NCBI RefSeq assembly: GCF_000716335.1
Contig: NZ_KL591003.1
Coordinates: 23,557 to 53,456, forward strand
DNA from: Streptomyces sp. NRRL S-118
Lineage (GTDB): Bacteria; Actinomycetota; Actinomycetes; Streptomycetales; Streptomycetaceae
Direction: 5' to 3'
DNA: 29,900 bases
Within the stretch, counting starts at the first letter, position 1. Every line of letters begins with the position of its first letter. Shown here in pieces: positions 1-7,772 of this stretch. The notes beneath the pieces are model-generated. The model was not told the DNA's origin. It did no database searches and saw only the letters and a list, made by a program, of their open reading frames with translations. Position numbers and translations under genes: made by a program.

Positions 1-1
1 C

Positions 2-79
2 CGCGGCGTGTACTTCATGGACCCGGTGGGCCACGCCATGGAACTCATCACCGTGCCGTACGGCGGCTGGACCTCGTAG
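2..79 (+). CDS. VOC/glyoxalase-family protein, C-terminal fragment (5' end outside window)
   Basis: The window opens inside this gene. Only the last 25 residues are visible, ending in TAG at 77-79. They carry the pattern YFMDPVGHAMELIT, which is the last beta-strand of the vicinal oxygen chelate fold. The Glu in MEL is usually a metal ligand in glyoxalase, dioxygenase and bleomycin-resistance type members. The substrate cannot be told from this fragment. A strong hairpin 12 bases downstream ends the transcript. Confidence 0.75.
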   Translation, partial: RGVYFMDPVGHAMELITVPYGGWTS

Positions 80-90
80 CACCTTGGTCC

Positions 91-121
91 AGGGCCGCAC
101 CGCAGCACCAGGTGCGGCCCT
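91..121 (+). terminator. Hairpin terminator after the VOC gene
   Basis: A perfect 11-bp inverted repeat, AGGGCCGCACC (91-101) and GGTGCGGCCCT (111-121), has a 9-base loop and starts 12 bases after the stop codon. There is no clear U-run, as is common for actinobacterial terminators. The bases from here to 345 hold no gene I can support. Confidence 0.7.
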
Positions 122-345
122 CGACCGCTGTTCGTGCCCGATGGGCTCGCGGCCAACCAACGCCCTCGAGGGCCAGGCAGCGGGCTCAGCCACACCTGTG
201 TGACTGGGCGCCTCGGTTGGCCAGTTGAGATGGGGTGGCGCGCCCACACCGTCCGCCCGGTCGTCCTCGCTGTCAGCGCTCTGTGTCATTATGCGGACGC
301 GTCCCAGGGGTGCGGGGCGATCCAGTGACTGCCAGGGGGTTGGGG

Positions 346-1449
346 ATGGGCGCGGGTACGGAGCCGGACGGCTCGTCCAGGTCCGACGAGGAGTGGGAGC
401 GGTTTCTGCGCGAGTCGGTGGCGGGTGTCGCCGACTCGCCCAAGGAGCCGTCGGCGCGGGCCCGCGCCGGGGCCAAGCGGCTGCGCGCGGAGCCCGGCCG
501 CGGCCTGGAGGGCTGGCGCAGCTACACGCCCGCGCAGCCCAGGCGGCGGCGCACGGGCTGGTACGTGGTCGGGCTGCTGGCCTCGCTGGTGCTGCTGGTG
601 GTGGCGCTCGCGCCGGGGCCGATCGTGGACCTGTTCGCCGGCGACGGCCCTGACTCCTCGCCGTCGGCGGCCGAGACCGCCCGCCCGGCCCAGGCGCCCC
701 CCGCGGAGGTGGCCCGACGTCCCACCAAGGAGGAGCCGTTCCGCGGCTCGCCGGCCGCGAGGTGGGCGAGCGGAGCGGCGGGGATCACCGTGCCGAAGGC
801 CGGGGCGGTCGGCTGGATGAGCGCGGCCGAGGTCGAGCGGGCCCTCGCCCGCAGCCGGGACTTCCTCGTCGCGTCCGGCCTGGACCGCGGGGTGCTGCGG
901 GGCGAGCGCCCCGAGAAGGCGATTGCACTGATCAACCCGCACCAGAAGGACGTCCAAGACCTTTTGAGGACCGCTTTCCGGACCCCGAGCGAGAAGCACG
1001 ATCCGCTCCTCCTCTTCAGCCGGTTCCAGCCCTCCCGCGCCCACTTGGTCGGCGACGTCGTGAAGACCCGGGGCCGGCTCACCTACCGGGAGGGCGAGCG
1101 GGGCGCGCTCCAGGTGACCGCCGACGTCACTTTCGTCTACCCGGTCACTCGCGCGGACGCGGGTGGCGACGACGAGATCGTGCGGACGATCGTCCGGCGC
1201 GAGCTGGTCTTGAGCTGGGACGACCCCGACAAGGTGATCACCGAGCCGGGCACGTTCTCGATCGTCTCGTACAAATACGATGTGACCAACGGCGGCTGCG
1301 GCGCCCCCACTGGTTACTTCACCCCGCCTTTCGGCACGGACCGCCGGGCGGACGAGGCCGGCACGGAGGTCGACCCGTACGACCGCAGCGTGCCGGTCGG
1401 GCGGGGCGACTCCTCCGGGGACGAGTGCGGGAGGGCGACTCGGTCCTAG
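346..1449 (+). CDS. Single-pass membrane protein of unknown function
   Basis: The product is 367 residues. Start choice: ATG at 346 has AGGGGG at 334-339, six bases upstream; an in-frame GTG at 325 is possible but has a poorer site. The first ~65 residues are charged and cytoplasmic in character. An Arg-rich stop (RRRR) then precedes one membrane helix (about residues 70-90), a Pro/Ala-rich linker, and an extracytoplasmic domain of about 230 residues. That domain contains beta-rich stretches such as LTYREGERGALQVTADVTFVYPV and a late pair of Cys. The layout is that of the conserved but uncharacterised membrane-anchored proteins of Streptomyces. I do not recognise a domain and assign no function. 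It stands alone, with no operon partner. Confidence 0.8.
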   Translation: MGAGTEPDGSSRSDEEWERFLRESVAGVADSPKEPSARARAGAKRLRAEPGRGLEGWRSYTPAQPRRRRTGWYVVGLLASLVLLVVALAPGPIVDLFAGDGPDSSPSAAETARPAQAPPAEVARRPTKEEPFRGSPAARWASGAAGITVPKAGAVGWMSAAEVERALARSRDFLVASGLDRGVLRGERPEKAIALINPHQKDVQDLLRTAFRTPSEKHDPLLLFSRFQPSRAHLVGDVVKTRGRLTYREGERGALQVTADVTFVYPVTRADAGGDDEIVRTIVRRELVLSWDDPDKVITEPGTFSIVSYKYDVTNGGCGAPTGYFTPPFGTDRRADEAGTEVDPYDRSVPVGRGDSSGDECGRATRS

Positions 1450-2319
1450 CGGCATGTCTGGTGGCGGCCACCCTGACCCCGTGGGCGATGAACATCCGGC
1501 CGCCGATCCGCTCCCAGCGCGGCGCCAGGCCGGTCGACCGAGCCCGGCGTGCAGCCGGGCGGCGACGTGCATGAGCGCCAGACAGTGGACGACGCCGATC
1601 GGGGCAGGGAGCCCGCCGAGTCAGCCACGTGCGGTGCGCGGACACGCTGCGATGGACAGTTCCGCTCAACGGCGGAGCACAGTGCTCACGGGCCGCGGAA
1701 GGAGACGTGGAAGCAGTCGATGTCTGTGGATTCGACGGCGTCCAAGTCCTGGGCGCGGCATCCGCCGTCCTTGACATGGCTTCCAGGTCACGTCAGCGGC
1801 CGGCACGAGCCGCCCGCCGACGGCGCTGGGTGCGGCACGCTCGCCAGTCGAACCAGTCGCGGAGCACCTTGCTCGACGAGCGCGGATGACGACCACCACG
1901 TGCTGTCGCTCACTCGACAGGCGGACGTCAGGACCGGCCGCTTTCTTCCCGCCTCCACCGGCGCGCCTGCGGCGTCGCCCTTGCAGGCGCATGAACGGCA
2001 CGGCAGGACGGCACGGGGGCGACAACAGCCAGAGGTACCAGCGCGGCGGTGGCGAGGCTTCCTGCTTCTCCCCCACCCCACGCTTCAGCCGGTGGCCGGA
2101 GTTGCACACCATGGCCCCTCCCACACAGCGCATTTCAAAGCCGCGGGATGAGAAGGGCGTAGGTCCTCAAGGATGACCGCGACGGCCGATACCGCACCGC
2201 CCACCTCCTGCACCCGGCGGTCGGCGAACGGCGAACGGCGAACGGCACCAGATACCGGCCGTTCCCGATCGGCATGGCTGCCGGCAAATCGACGCAGGTG
2301 GGCGGCGCGGCCCGGCGGC
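1450..2319. other. Gene-poor stretch, no supportable gene
   Basis: No reading frame here has convincing start, ribosome site and codon bias, and long frames overlap on both strands as expected for very GC-rich DNA. The right-hand part (about 2170-2319) may be further debris of the IS630-type element, since the minus frames keep a few plausible segments, but I cannot align it. Confidence 0.4.
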
Positions 2320-2666
2320 TGAAGGTGAGCCCCGCCGGGCGGCCTCGCGGGCCAGTTCCGGGCACGACCAATGCGAGAGCGGGACTTCACTCCCGGCAGG
2401 CAGCCAGCAGGCCAGCACCCTGACCTCGGCGGCCTGCCGCGCGGTGCGAACGCGCCGGGACAGCCCCAGCATTGACGGTCCTTGGGCCCGCGCAGGGTCC
2501 GCCTGCGCGAACCGGCCACGCCAGCGGCGCACGGTGTCCACATGCAGCCCCGTCTCCCAGCGATGCATGCGTCGGAGCGACCACGCGAGGCGTGCAGCAC
2601 CACCTGTGCACGCACCCGCAGCCGGTGCTCGGTCTCGTGGCCGTCGGCCATCTTCTTCAACCGCAC
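2320..2666 (-). pseudogene. Decayed IS630-family transposase (N-terminal part, several frameshifts)
   Basis: Reading leftward from 2666, one frame gives a helix-turn-helix lead-in (RLRVRAQVVLHASRGRSDACIA). Near 2559 the homology jumps to a second frame with TGLHVDTVRRWRGRF, the DNA-recognition helix typical of Streptomyces IS630-type transposases. It moves back to the first frame for LRGPKDRQ, then returns to the second for AEVRVLACWLPAGSEVPLSHW and SCPELAREA. These blocks follow the usual order of the family N-terminus. The DDE catalytic domain is absent. At least three frame changes make it non-functional. I saw no terminal inverted repeats. Confidence 0.75.
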
Positions 2667-3015
2667 GCGTGCGGCGGCACTCGGGGCTGTCGGACCTGGG
2701 GGCGGGCATGGCGGGCGACCTGATCGGTCCGAAGCGGATCACTGCGGTACTTCGCAGCCTGACTCGCCCGTCACCGCCCAGGACCCGCAACGACCAGTGC
2801 AGGAGGCCACTTCAACAGGGAGAACGCAACTTCGACATGGCCCGCAGAGGCAGCTACCTTCACCTGGTCTTGGCGATCGCCCACGGTCGCACGGGACTTC
2901 CTTCGGGGTGAGCCACTCGCGACGGGATGCGTTGTCACGCCCAAGGAACCTCGCCCCCCACGCCCCAGCCACCCAACCGGGTCCACACCAGGCACCCCCA
3001 ACCAGGGAGAGACGC

Positions 3016-3573
3016 ATGCCCCATCTTGCGCTGTACACGTTCGGCGTCCTGAAGACACCCCTCGCCGATCCCGCACCTCTCATGCGCGAGTTCTACGAGA
3101 GGGGTGAGGCCGTCTACCGGAAGATCGGCCAGCACCCCGGATATCTCGCGCGTGCTGAAGCGGCAGACGGGGAACAGGGTGTGCTCTTCGAGGCGGACTG
3201 GGGTGCATGGGGAGAGTTCGCCGTACCGACGTGGTACGGCAAGGGCCGTACTGCGGAAACCACCGCCCTGGCCACGACCCTCTCACTCTGGACCGACCTG
3301 CGCTCCGCCTTCGACGCCGTCTACACCGGTCTGCACCGTGAGGCGCTCAACAGGCGCTATGACTGGTTCGAGAGGACGCGGCACCCGAACTACGTGTTCT
3401 GGTGGGTCTCCGACGGCGTGATACCCACCTGGCAGGACGGGGTTTCCAGGCTGGAACACCTCCACGACCACGGCTCCGTGCCGCACGCCTTCACCTTCCA
3501 CCACTCGTTCGCCCCGGACGGAACTCCGACCAGGGTCGAAGCCATCGGGCCGAAAAGCGACCAGGTTCGCTGA
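3016..3573 (+). CDS. DUF3291 domain-containing protein
   Basis: The product is 185 residues, starting at ATG 3016 with AGGGAGA just upstream (3004-3010). It begins with a short beta-strand (LALYTFGVLKTP) and continues with patterns typical of DUF3291: SLWTDLRSAFDAVYTGLHREAL, WFER, and YVFWWVSDGVIPTWQDGVSRLEHL near the centre. DUF3291 proteins have a ferredoxin-like fold related to antibiotic-biosynthesis-type monooxygenases. Their reaction is not established, so none is assigned. The gene is monocistronic and converges on the SDR gene, with hairpins between the two. Confidence 0.8.
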   Translation: MPHLALYTFGVLKTPLADPAPLMREFYERGEAVYRKIGQHPGYLARAEAADGEQGVLFEADWGAWGEFAVPTWYGKGRTAETTALATTLSLWTDLRSAFDAVYTGLHREALNRRYDWFERTRHPNYVFWWVSDGVIPTWQDGVSRLEHLHDHGSVPHAFTFHHSFAPDGTPTRVEAIGPKSDQVR

Positions 3574-3693
3574 GAAGGAACCCTGAACGACCGGGTTCGC
3601 CGGGGAACGCCCGGCACCCCCAAGACGCCCTCGACCCGCCTGCGGCCTCCGGCCGCGTGCCGCCCCCTGAACTGCGCGGATGGCCGGCCCGGT

Positions 3694-3714
3694 CTCCGGC
3701 CGGGGAGGCCGGAG
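3694..3714. terminator. Hairpin between convergent DUF3291 and SDR genes
   Basis: A perfect 8-bp inverted repeat, CTCCGGCC (3694-3701) and GGCCGGAG (3707-3714), has a 5-base loop. It lies 14 bases beyond the SDR stop and 120 bases beyond the DUF3291 stop, so it could end both transcripts. A weaker 6-bp stem (GAACCC 3578-3583, GGGTTC 3593-3598) sits directly after the DUF3291 stop. Confidence 0.6.
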
Positions 3715-3728
3715 TTACTTGGGCAAGT

Positions 3729-4568
3729 TCAGTCCTGGGACCCCGCGGACGCCGCACGGCCGACGAGGGCGTCGGTCAGCCTCATCAGCCGCTTGCGGGC
3801 TTCGGTGTCGTACGCCTGCTCATGGGCCCGGGTGTCGGTGAACTGGTCGAAATAGCGCCCCGTGGTGGTCGTGAGGCCGGGGTCGAGCAGCAGCCTGACC
3901 GTCGGTCGCACCCCCTCCTCGACGTTCGTCACCGGAACGAGGCCGTACTCGCGCACCCCGTCGGTGTCCATGAGGTGGGCGGGGTGGAGGGTGTTGACCG
4001 TGACGCCGGTGCCGTCAAGCTCGGCGGCCAGCTCGAACGTCATCATGATCAGAGCGAGTTTGCTGCGGCAGTACGCGCGCAGCCCCTCGTAGTCCCGCTC
4101 CAGCATGACGTCGTCGAAATCGACGGTCTCCTGACCGATCGAGGCGACGTTGACGACCCGGGCCGGCGCCGAGGCGGTGAGCAGGGGCAGCAGACCGCGG
4201 GTGAGGGCGTACGGGGCGAGGTGGTTCACGGCGAATCGCAGCTCATGGCCCTGGGCGCTGAGCTCCCGCTTGTGCGGTTCGGCGCCGCCGCCGGCAACGG
4301 CGTTGTTGATCAGCCCGTCGAGCCGGGGCTCGGCCGCACGGATCCGGGCGGCCATCGCATGCACCTGGTCGAGGTCGGACAGATCGGCGAGGTAGGTACG
4401 GACCGTGGTGCCCGGAGCAGCGGCCCGCACCTCGGCGGCGACGCGGTCGAGGCGGCCCCGGTCGCGGCCGTGCAGCAGGAGCGTCCCGCCCCGTTTCGCG
4501 AGGTCGAGCGCCAGGCCGCGGCCCATGCCCTGGGTGGCTCCGGTGATCAGAGTGGTGTGCTGCGTCAT
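3729..4568 (-). CDS. Short-chain dehydrogenase/reductase (SDR)
   Basis: A classical SDR of 279 residues. It has the Rossmann nucleotide motif TGATQGMG (residues 9-16), D62 of the ADLSD loop, NNAV at 88-91, the active-site Asn in FAVNHLAPY (N115), Ser143 in VNVASIGQ, and the catalytic YCRSK (Y166, K170). The Arg after the second strand (HGRDRGRL) suggests NADP(H) preference; this is an inference. The start ATG at 4566-4568 has a CTGAGG site. The C-terminus (TGRYFDQFTDTRAHEQAY) resembles retinol-dehydrogenase-like SDRs of actinomycetes. The substrate cannot be predicted. An inverted repeat about 50 bases upstream may be its operator. Confidence 0.92.
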   Translation of the reverse strand: MTQHTTLITGATQGMGRGLALDLAKRGGTLLLHGRDRGRLDRVAAEVRAAAPGTTVRTYLADLSDLDQVHAMAARIRAAEPRLDGLINNAVAGGGAEPHKRELSAQGHELRFAVNHLAPYALTRGLLPLLTASAPARVVNVASIGQETVDFDDVMLERDYEGLRAYCRSKLALIMMTFELAAELDGTGVTVNTLHPAHLMDTDGVREYGLVPVTNVEEGVRPTVRLLLDPGLTTTTGRYFDQFTDTRAHEQAYDTEARKRLMRLTDALVGRAASAGSQD

Positions 4569-4615
4569 ACCCTCAGCCTGGCAGCCGGGAGCGGCGGCAC
4601 CGAGTGTGAACCGGT

Positions 4616-4636
4616 CCTGGTGTCACCACCACCAGG
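4616..4636. promoter_or_regulatory. Inverted repeat upstream of the SDR gene (possible operator)
   Basis: CCTGGTG (4616-4622) and CACCAGG (4630-4636) form a perfect 7-bp dyad around a 7-base spacer, 47-68 bases upstream of the SDR start. The position fits a repressor operator or promoter-overlapping site. No regulator gene lies next to it, so the binding protein is unknown. Confidence 0.35.
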
Positions 4637-4919
4637 CTCCGGGCGCACTCGCGGCGGGGGCTCGACGCGGATCCCCTCGACGTCGGCCGCGACGAGGACG
4701 AACACGGAGACAAGGGGATCTCCCCCGGATGGGCAACAGCCCCAGCCCGCCGCGGCGACTGCCGAGCGGGCGGGCGGCCGGGTCCGGCGCAGCCGCCGGG
4801 CGGCCCATGCCGGCGAGCAGGCGCTCGCGCGGGGACCGCAGAGGCGCTCGATGAGCCGGCCCGCGAGTTCCTGGGCACGAGGCGCCGTAGCGCTCCGGCC
4901 GGTCAACGGCGCGCTGGGG
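4637..4919. other. Intergenic stretch between response regulator and SDR, no gene seen
   Basis: Short overlapping frames occur on both strands, but none has a credible ribosome site or recognisable motif. I looked for a divergent HTH regulator that often accompanies such SDRs and found none. Confidence 0.4.
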
Positions 4920-5582
4920 TCAGGAGTTGCTCGGGGAAACCAGGCCGGATTCGTAGGCGAGGACCACGAGCTGGGCGCGATCACGCGCGTGGAGCTTGGC
5001 CATGGCCCGGTTGATGTGGGTCTTGGCGGTCAACGGGCTGATGACCATGCGGTCGGCGATCTCGTCGTTGGACATGCCCTGTGCGGCCAGTGCGACCGCC
5101 TCGCGTTCGCGGCCGGTCAGCCCCTCCAGCCCGCTGCCGGCGCGGGTGGGGGGCCGCTGGGCGACGTACCGGTCGATGAGCTTACGGGTGATCGTGGGGG
5201 CGAGCAGGGCGTCGCCGCGGGCGGCGACACGTACGGCGTGCAGGAGGTCCTCCGGCACGATGTCCTTGACGAGGAAGCCGGCGGCGCCGGCGCGCAGCGC
5301 GTCGAAGACGTACTCGTCCATGCCGTAGTTGGTCAGCATGACGACGTGCACCCCGGCCAGGGCCGGGTCCCCGGCGATGCGCCGGGTCGCTTCGATGCCG
5401 TCCATGACGGGCATCTGGATGTCCATGAGCGTGACGTCGGGCAGATGCTCCTGGACGAGCGCCAAGCCTTCTTGGCCGTCGGCGGCCTCGGCCACCACCT
5501 CGATATCGTCTTCGAGGTCGAGCAGCGCGCGGAAGCCGCTGCGGATGAGCGGCTGGTCGTCCACCAGCAGGACCCGGATCAC
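4920..5582 (-). CDS. NarL/LuxR-family response regulator
   Basis: The product is 220 residues. Receiver domain (1-120): acidic pair D8/D9, phospho-acceptor D54 in LMDIQMP, T84 and K106 (FLVKD), all the residues needed for phosphorylation. The LuxR-type helix-turn-helix starts about residue 152 (LTGREREAVALAAQGMSNDEIA), with recognition helix around SPLTAKTHINRAMAKL. It starts at GTG 5580-5582, which overlaps the stop of the histidine kinase by four bases (GTGA), so the two are co-translated and are a cognate pair. It should bind DNA as a phospho-dimer. Targets are unknown; the divergent DUF6223 gene is a neighbouring candidate. Confidence 0.95.
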   Translation of the reverse strand: MIRVLLVDDQPLIRSGFRALLDLEDDIEVVAEAADGQEGLALVQEHLPDVTLMDIQMPVMDGIEATRRIAGDPALAGVHVVMLTNYGMDEYVFDALRAGAAGFLVKDIVPEDLLHAVRVAARGDALLAPTITRKLIDRYVAQRPPTRAGSGLEGLTGREREAVALAAQGMSNDEIADRMVISPLTAKTHINRAMAKLHARDRAQLVVLAYESGLVSPSNS

Positions 5583-6706
5583 GACGCTCCGTTCGTGGGG
5601 AGTTCGGCCTGGACGGTGAAGCCGCCCGCGCTGCGCGGCTCGGTACGCAGCCGGCCGCCCAGGGCCGTGACGCGTTCGCGCATGCCGAGCAGCCCGAGGC
5701 CTGACGTCGGCGCGGGGTGCGGTGTTGCCTTTCCGTTGTCGTCGACGCGGATGGCGAGGGCGTCCGGCCGGTAGTCGATGAGCACCGAAGCGGTGGTTGC
5801 GGCGGCGTGCCGGGCGACGTTGGTGAGCGACTCCTGGACGATCCGGTAAGCGGTACGGCCCACTGCGGCCGGCACGGCCTGCGGATGTCCTTCGATCGTC
5901 AGCGTCGTCTCCAGGCCGGTTGTCCGGAACCCTTTCACCAGGTGCGCGATGTGGTCGAGTCCGTGCGGCGGGGCGGTGTCGTCGTCACGCAGCGCCTCAA
6001 GGGTCGCGCGCAGCTCCCGGCTCGCCTCCCGGCCGGCTTCCTGGATCGCCAGCAGGGCCTCCGGCACCTGCTCGCCCCGCCGCCGGGCCACATGGACGGC
6101 GACCTCGGCCTGCACCTTGATGACCGAGATCTGGTGGGTGAGCGAGTCGTGCAGCTCCCGCGCGATGCGCAGCCGCTCCTCGTCGGCCCGGCGCCTGGCG
6201 GTCTCCTCGCGGGTGCGCTCGGCTTCGTCCGCCCGCCGTTCGGCCTGCCGCACCGCCTCTCCGGCGGCGAAGGCGGCGATGAGCCACGCGATCTCAAGAG
6301 TGTTCCGGGCCTGCGCCACGACCTCGCGCGCGGGCCCGGCGTGGAAGACCAGGGAGGTGAGGTGGAGCACGGCCACCAGGCCCACGGATGCGGCCAGTGC
6401 GGCGGCGCGGTGCCCAGCACGTACCGCGCCGTAGACCGCGACCAGGTAGGAGACGGCGAGCACCTCGAACCCGGCCGCCAGACAGCCGGCCGCGGACAGC
6501 CCGGTGAACGCCAGGACCACGAGCGGGGCCCGGCGGCGCGCGGCCAGCGCCAGCCCGCCGGCCGCCAGCAGCGCGGAGCCGAGCAGCTCGCGGCCCCCGG
6601 CCGGGTGCGGCCCGGACAGCCCGGTGCCCAGCAGCAGCGCTGCCACGCCCACGGCGATCGCCCGGTCGGTGACCGCGGCCGGGACAGCAAACCGTCCTTT
6701 GTCCAT
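5579..6706 (-). CDS. Sensor histidine kinase (HisKA_3 / NarL-partner type)
   Basis: The product is 375 residues, with ATG at 6704-6706. The N-terminal ~150 residues hold about five or six hydrophobic helices with little extracellular loop, so the signal is probably sensed in or near the membrane. A charged coiled-coil linker (155-178) follows. The dimerisation/phosphotransfer segment RLRIARELHDSLTHQISV has phospho-acceptor H186. The ATPase domain has an N-box (QESLTNVARHA, 291-301), G1 (VDDNGK, 321-326) and G2 (GLGLLGMRERV, 336-346). All catalytic parts look intact. It is first in a two-gene operon with the response regulator. Confidence 0.95.
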   Translation of the reverse strand: MDKGRFAVPAAVTDRAIAVGVAALLLGTGLSGPHPAGGRELLGSALLAAGGLALAARRRAPLVVLAFTGLSAAGCLAAGFEVLAVSYLVAVYGAVRAGHRAAALAASVGLVAVLHLTSLVFHAGPAREVVAQARNTLEIAWLIAAFAAGEAVRQAERRADEAERTREETARRRADEERLRIARELHDSLTHQISVIKVQAEVAVHVARRRGEQVPEALLAIQEAGREASRELRATLEALRDDDTAPPHGLDHIAHLVKGFRTTGLETTLTIEGHPQAVPAAVGRTAYRIVQESLTNVARHAAATTASVLIDYRPDALAIRVDDNGKATPHPAPTSGLGLLGMRERVTALGGRLRTEPRSAGGFTVQAELPTNGAS

Positions 6707-6765
6707 GGGTGCACCGTAGCCGGATGCGGTCGTGGGCGGGTCCGGCTCATGGACGAGCGGTCGGC

Positions 6766-6781
6766 TACCGCGTATGCGGTA
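6766..6781. promoter_or_regulatory. Dyad in the kinase / DUF6223 divergent intergenic region
   Basis: TACCGC (6766-6771) and GCGGTA (6776-6781) form a perfect 6-bp dyad with a 4-base spacer. It lies between divergent genes, one encoding a two-component system. A NarL-type regulator site or a repressor site is possible; nothing further can be shown. Confidence 0.3.
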
Positions 6782-6935
6782 CTCGCGCGCCGCCTGCCGC
6801 ATCCGCGGTATCCCGGTGCCGCGGCGGTGGCAGTGGAAAGTGCCTGCGGCTGCCGGACGACCGGCAGGGGGTCGGGCACACATGCTCAAGGCACATCGAA
6901 CCTCGCAGTCAGCGAGGGAGAAGGAGGAGAGCGGC

Positions 6936-7304
6936 ATGGGTGCTTCAGCAGCGCTGATGGTGGCGGCCGAGGGCGGGATCATCGGCGACGGGCGGACCGG
7001 CGCCAATCTGGCCTTGGGGGTGGGGCTGCTCGGCCTGGCCATCGGCTGGCTGGCCCTGGCCCGCGCCGGCGGCCGGATCAGCATCGGCAACGCTCGCACC
7101 GGCGGAATGTCGGCCATCGCGGTCGGGTTGGCCGGCACGGCCCTCGCGGTGCTGCACCTGGCCACCTCCAGCGGCGGTCCCGGCACCGGCAACGGGCTCG
7201 TCGGCGCCATCGTCGCCGTCCCGCTGGGGCTGGGCGCCGCGTACCTCGGCGGCCGGGCGCTGACCCGCGCCCGTGGCGCCTTGACCGGCCGATCGATCGG
7301 ATGA
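6936..7304 (+). CDS. DUF6223-family small membrane protein
   Basis: The product is 122 residues. The ATG at 6936 is set by a strong AAGGAGGA site at 6921-6928. Three hydrophobic helices (about 24-45, 57-77 and 87-105) alternate with Gly-rich loops. The recurring pattern of a GRI/GNARTG loop, then GGPGTGNGLVG, then a C-terminal GGRALTRAR tail matches the DUF6223 proteins of Streptomyces as I recall them. No function is established for the family. The gene is divergent from the histidine kinase, so it is a plausible target or partner of that system; this is inferred from position only. Confidence 0.75.
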   Translation: MGASAALMVAAEGGIIGDGRTGANLALGVGLLGLAIGWLALARAGGRISIGNARTGGMSAIAVGLAGTALAVLHLATSSGGPGTGNGLVGAIVAVPLGLGAAYLGGRALTRARGALTGRSIG

Positions 7305-7422
7305 CCGTCAGGCCGCCACCCGGTCAAGGCGTGCCCGCGGCCGCCGCACGCCGGCGCCTGTAGGCGGCTGCCCGCAGGACGCGCCCCTGCTCGGTCTCGA
7401 ATGCGCGGCCGACGGCGTGCTG

Positions 7423-7491
7423 ACGATCGCCCGGCTCCATGACTTCCGCCGCCTGCGCATCCGCTGGGAACGACGCGACGACATCCACGAA
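7423..7491 (+). pseudogene. IS5-family transposase remnant, inverted C-terminal segment
   Basis: The plus frame reads TIARLHDFRRLRIRWERRDDIHE, the conserved C-terminal block of Streptomyces IS5-type transposases (usual context VVERT-x-x-WLH-x-F-RRLRIRWE). Homology stops abruptly at 7491, where the minus-strand part of what appears to be the same gene begins. There is no start, and a stop follows within six codons. Confidence 0.65.
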
Positions 7492-7493
7492 GG

Positions 7494-7691
7494 CTCGACG
7501 ACGTAGCGGAAGATGCCCAGGCCGGTGCCGTGGGGCCGGCCTCGCTCCGCGACCACGGGACGAACAGGTTCCGCACAGCGCCAGCCGGTCCGGCACTCGA
7601 GGTCTGCCCTCGACCAGCTTCAGCGCCGCCGAGCGGCCGGCCAGGGCAGCAACGGCTCGATCAGCGAACACAGTTCGTCCAACACGATCCA
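7494..7691 (-). pseudogene. IS5-family transposase remnant, N-terminal and late segments
   Basis: Reading leftward from 7691: WIVLDELCSLIEPLLP (typical IS5 N-terminus) runs into a stop. The homology then changes frame to LVEGRPRVPDRLALCG, where an intact element continues ILFVLHTGI. The middle of the gene is deleted. A third frame then gives RGRPHGTGLGIFRYVVE, the block just before the final conserved segment. It ends at 7494, three bases from the oppositely oriented continuation. Confidence 0.7.
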
Positions 7692-7772
7692 TGGCCGCGA
7701 CTGACGTTTCCCCACGACCAGACGACGACAGACCACCCGATCGTCATTGATCAACAGTTTTGTTGGGGCCAG

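Noticed and set aside
1549..2151. 200-codon plus frame upstream of the IS630 remnant
   Set aside because: No ribosome site, no motif and poor codon bias; overlapped by equally long frames on the other strand.
3402..5774. 790-codon plus-strand open frame
   Set aside because: Runs antisense through the SDR and response-regulator genes; a high-GC shadow without domain signals.
5717..7363. 548-codon plus-strand open frame
   Set aside because: Antisense to the histidine kinase, whose catalytic motifs are intact. The product is repetitive Arg/Gly sequence, and there is no ribosome site.
5579..7576. Histidine kinase read as a 665-residue fusion
   Set aside because: The N-terminal 290 residues are low-complexity, cross the IS5-type remnant and lie antisense to the DUF6223 gene. 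The ATG at 6706 gives a normal kinase.
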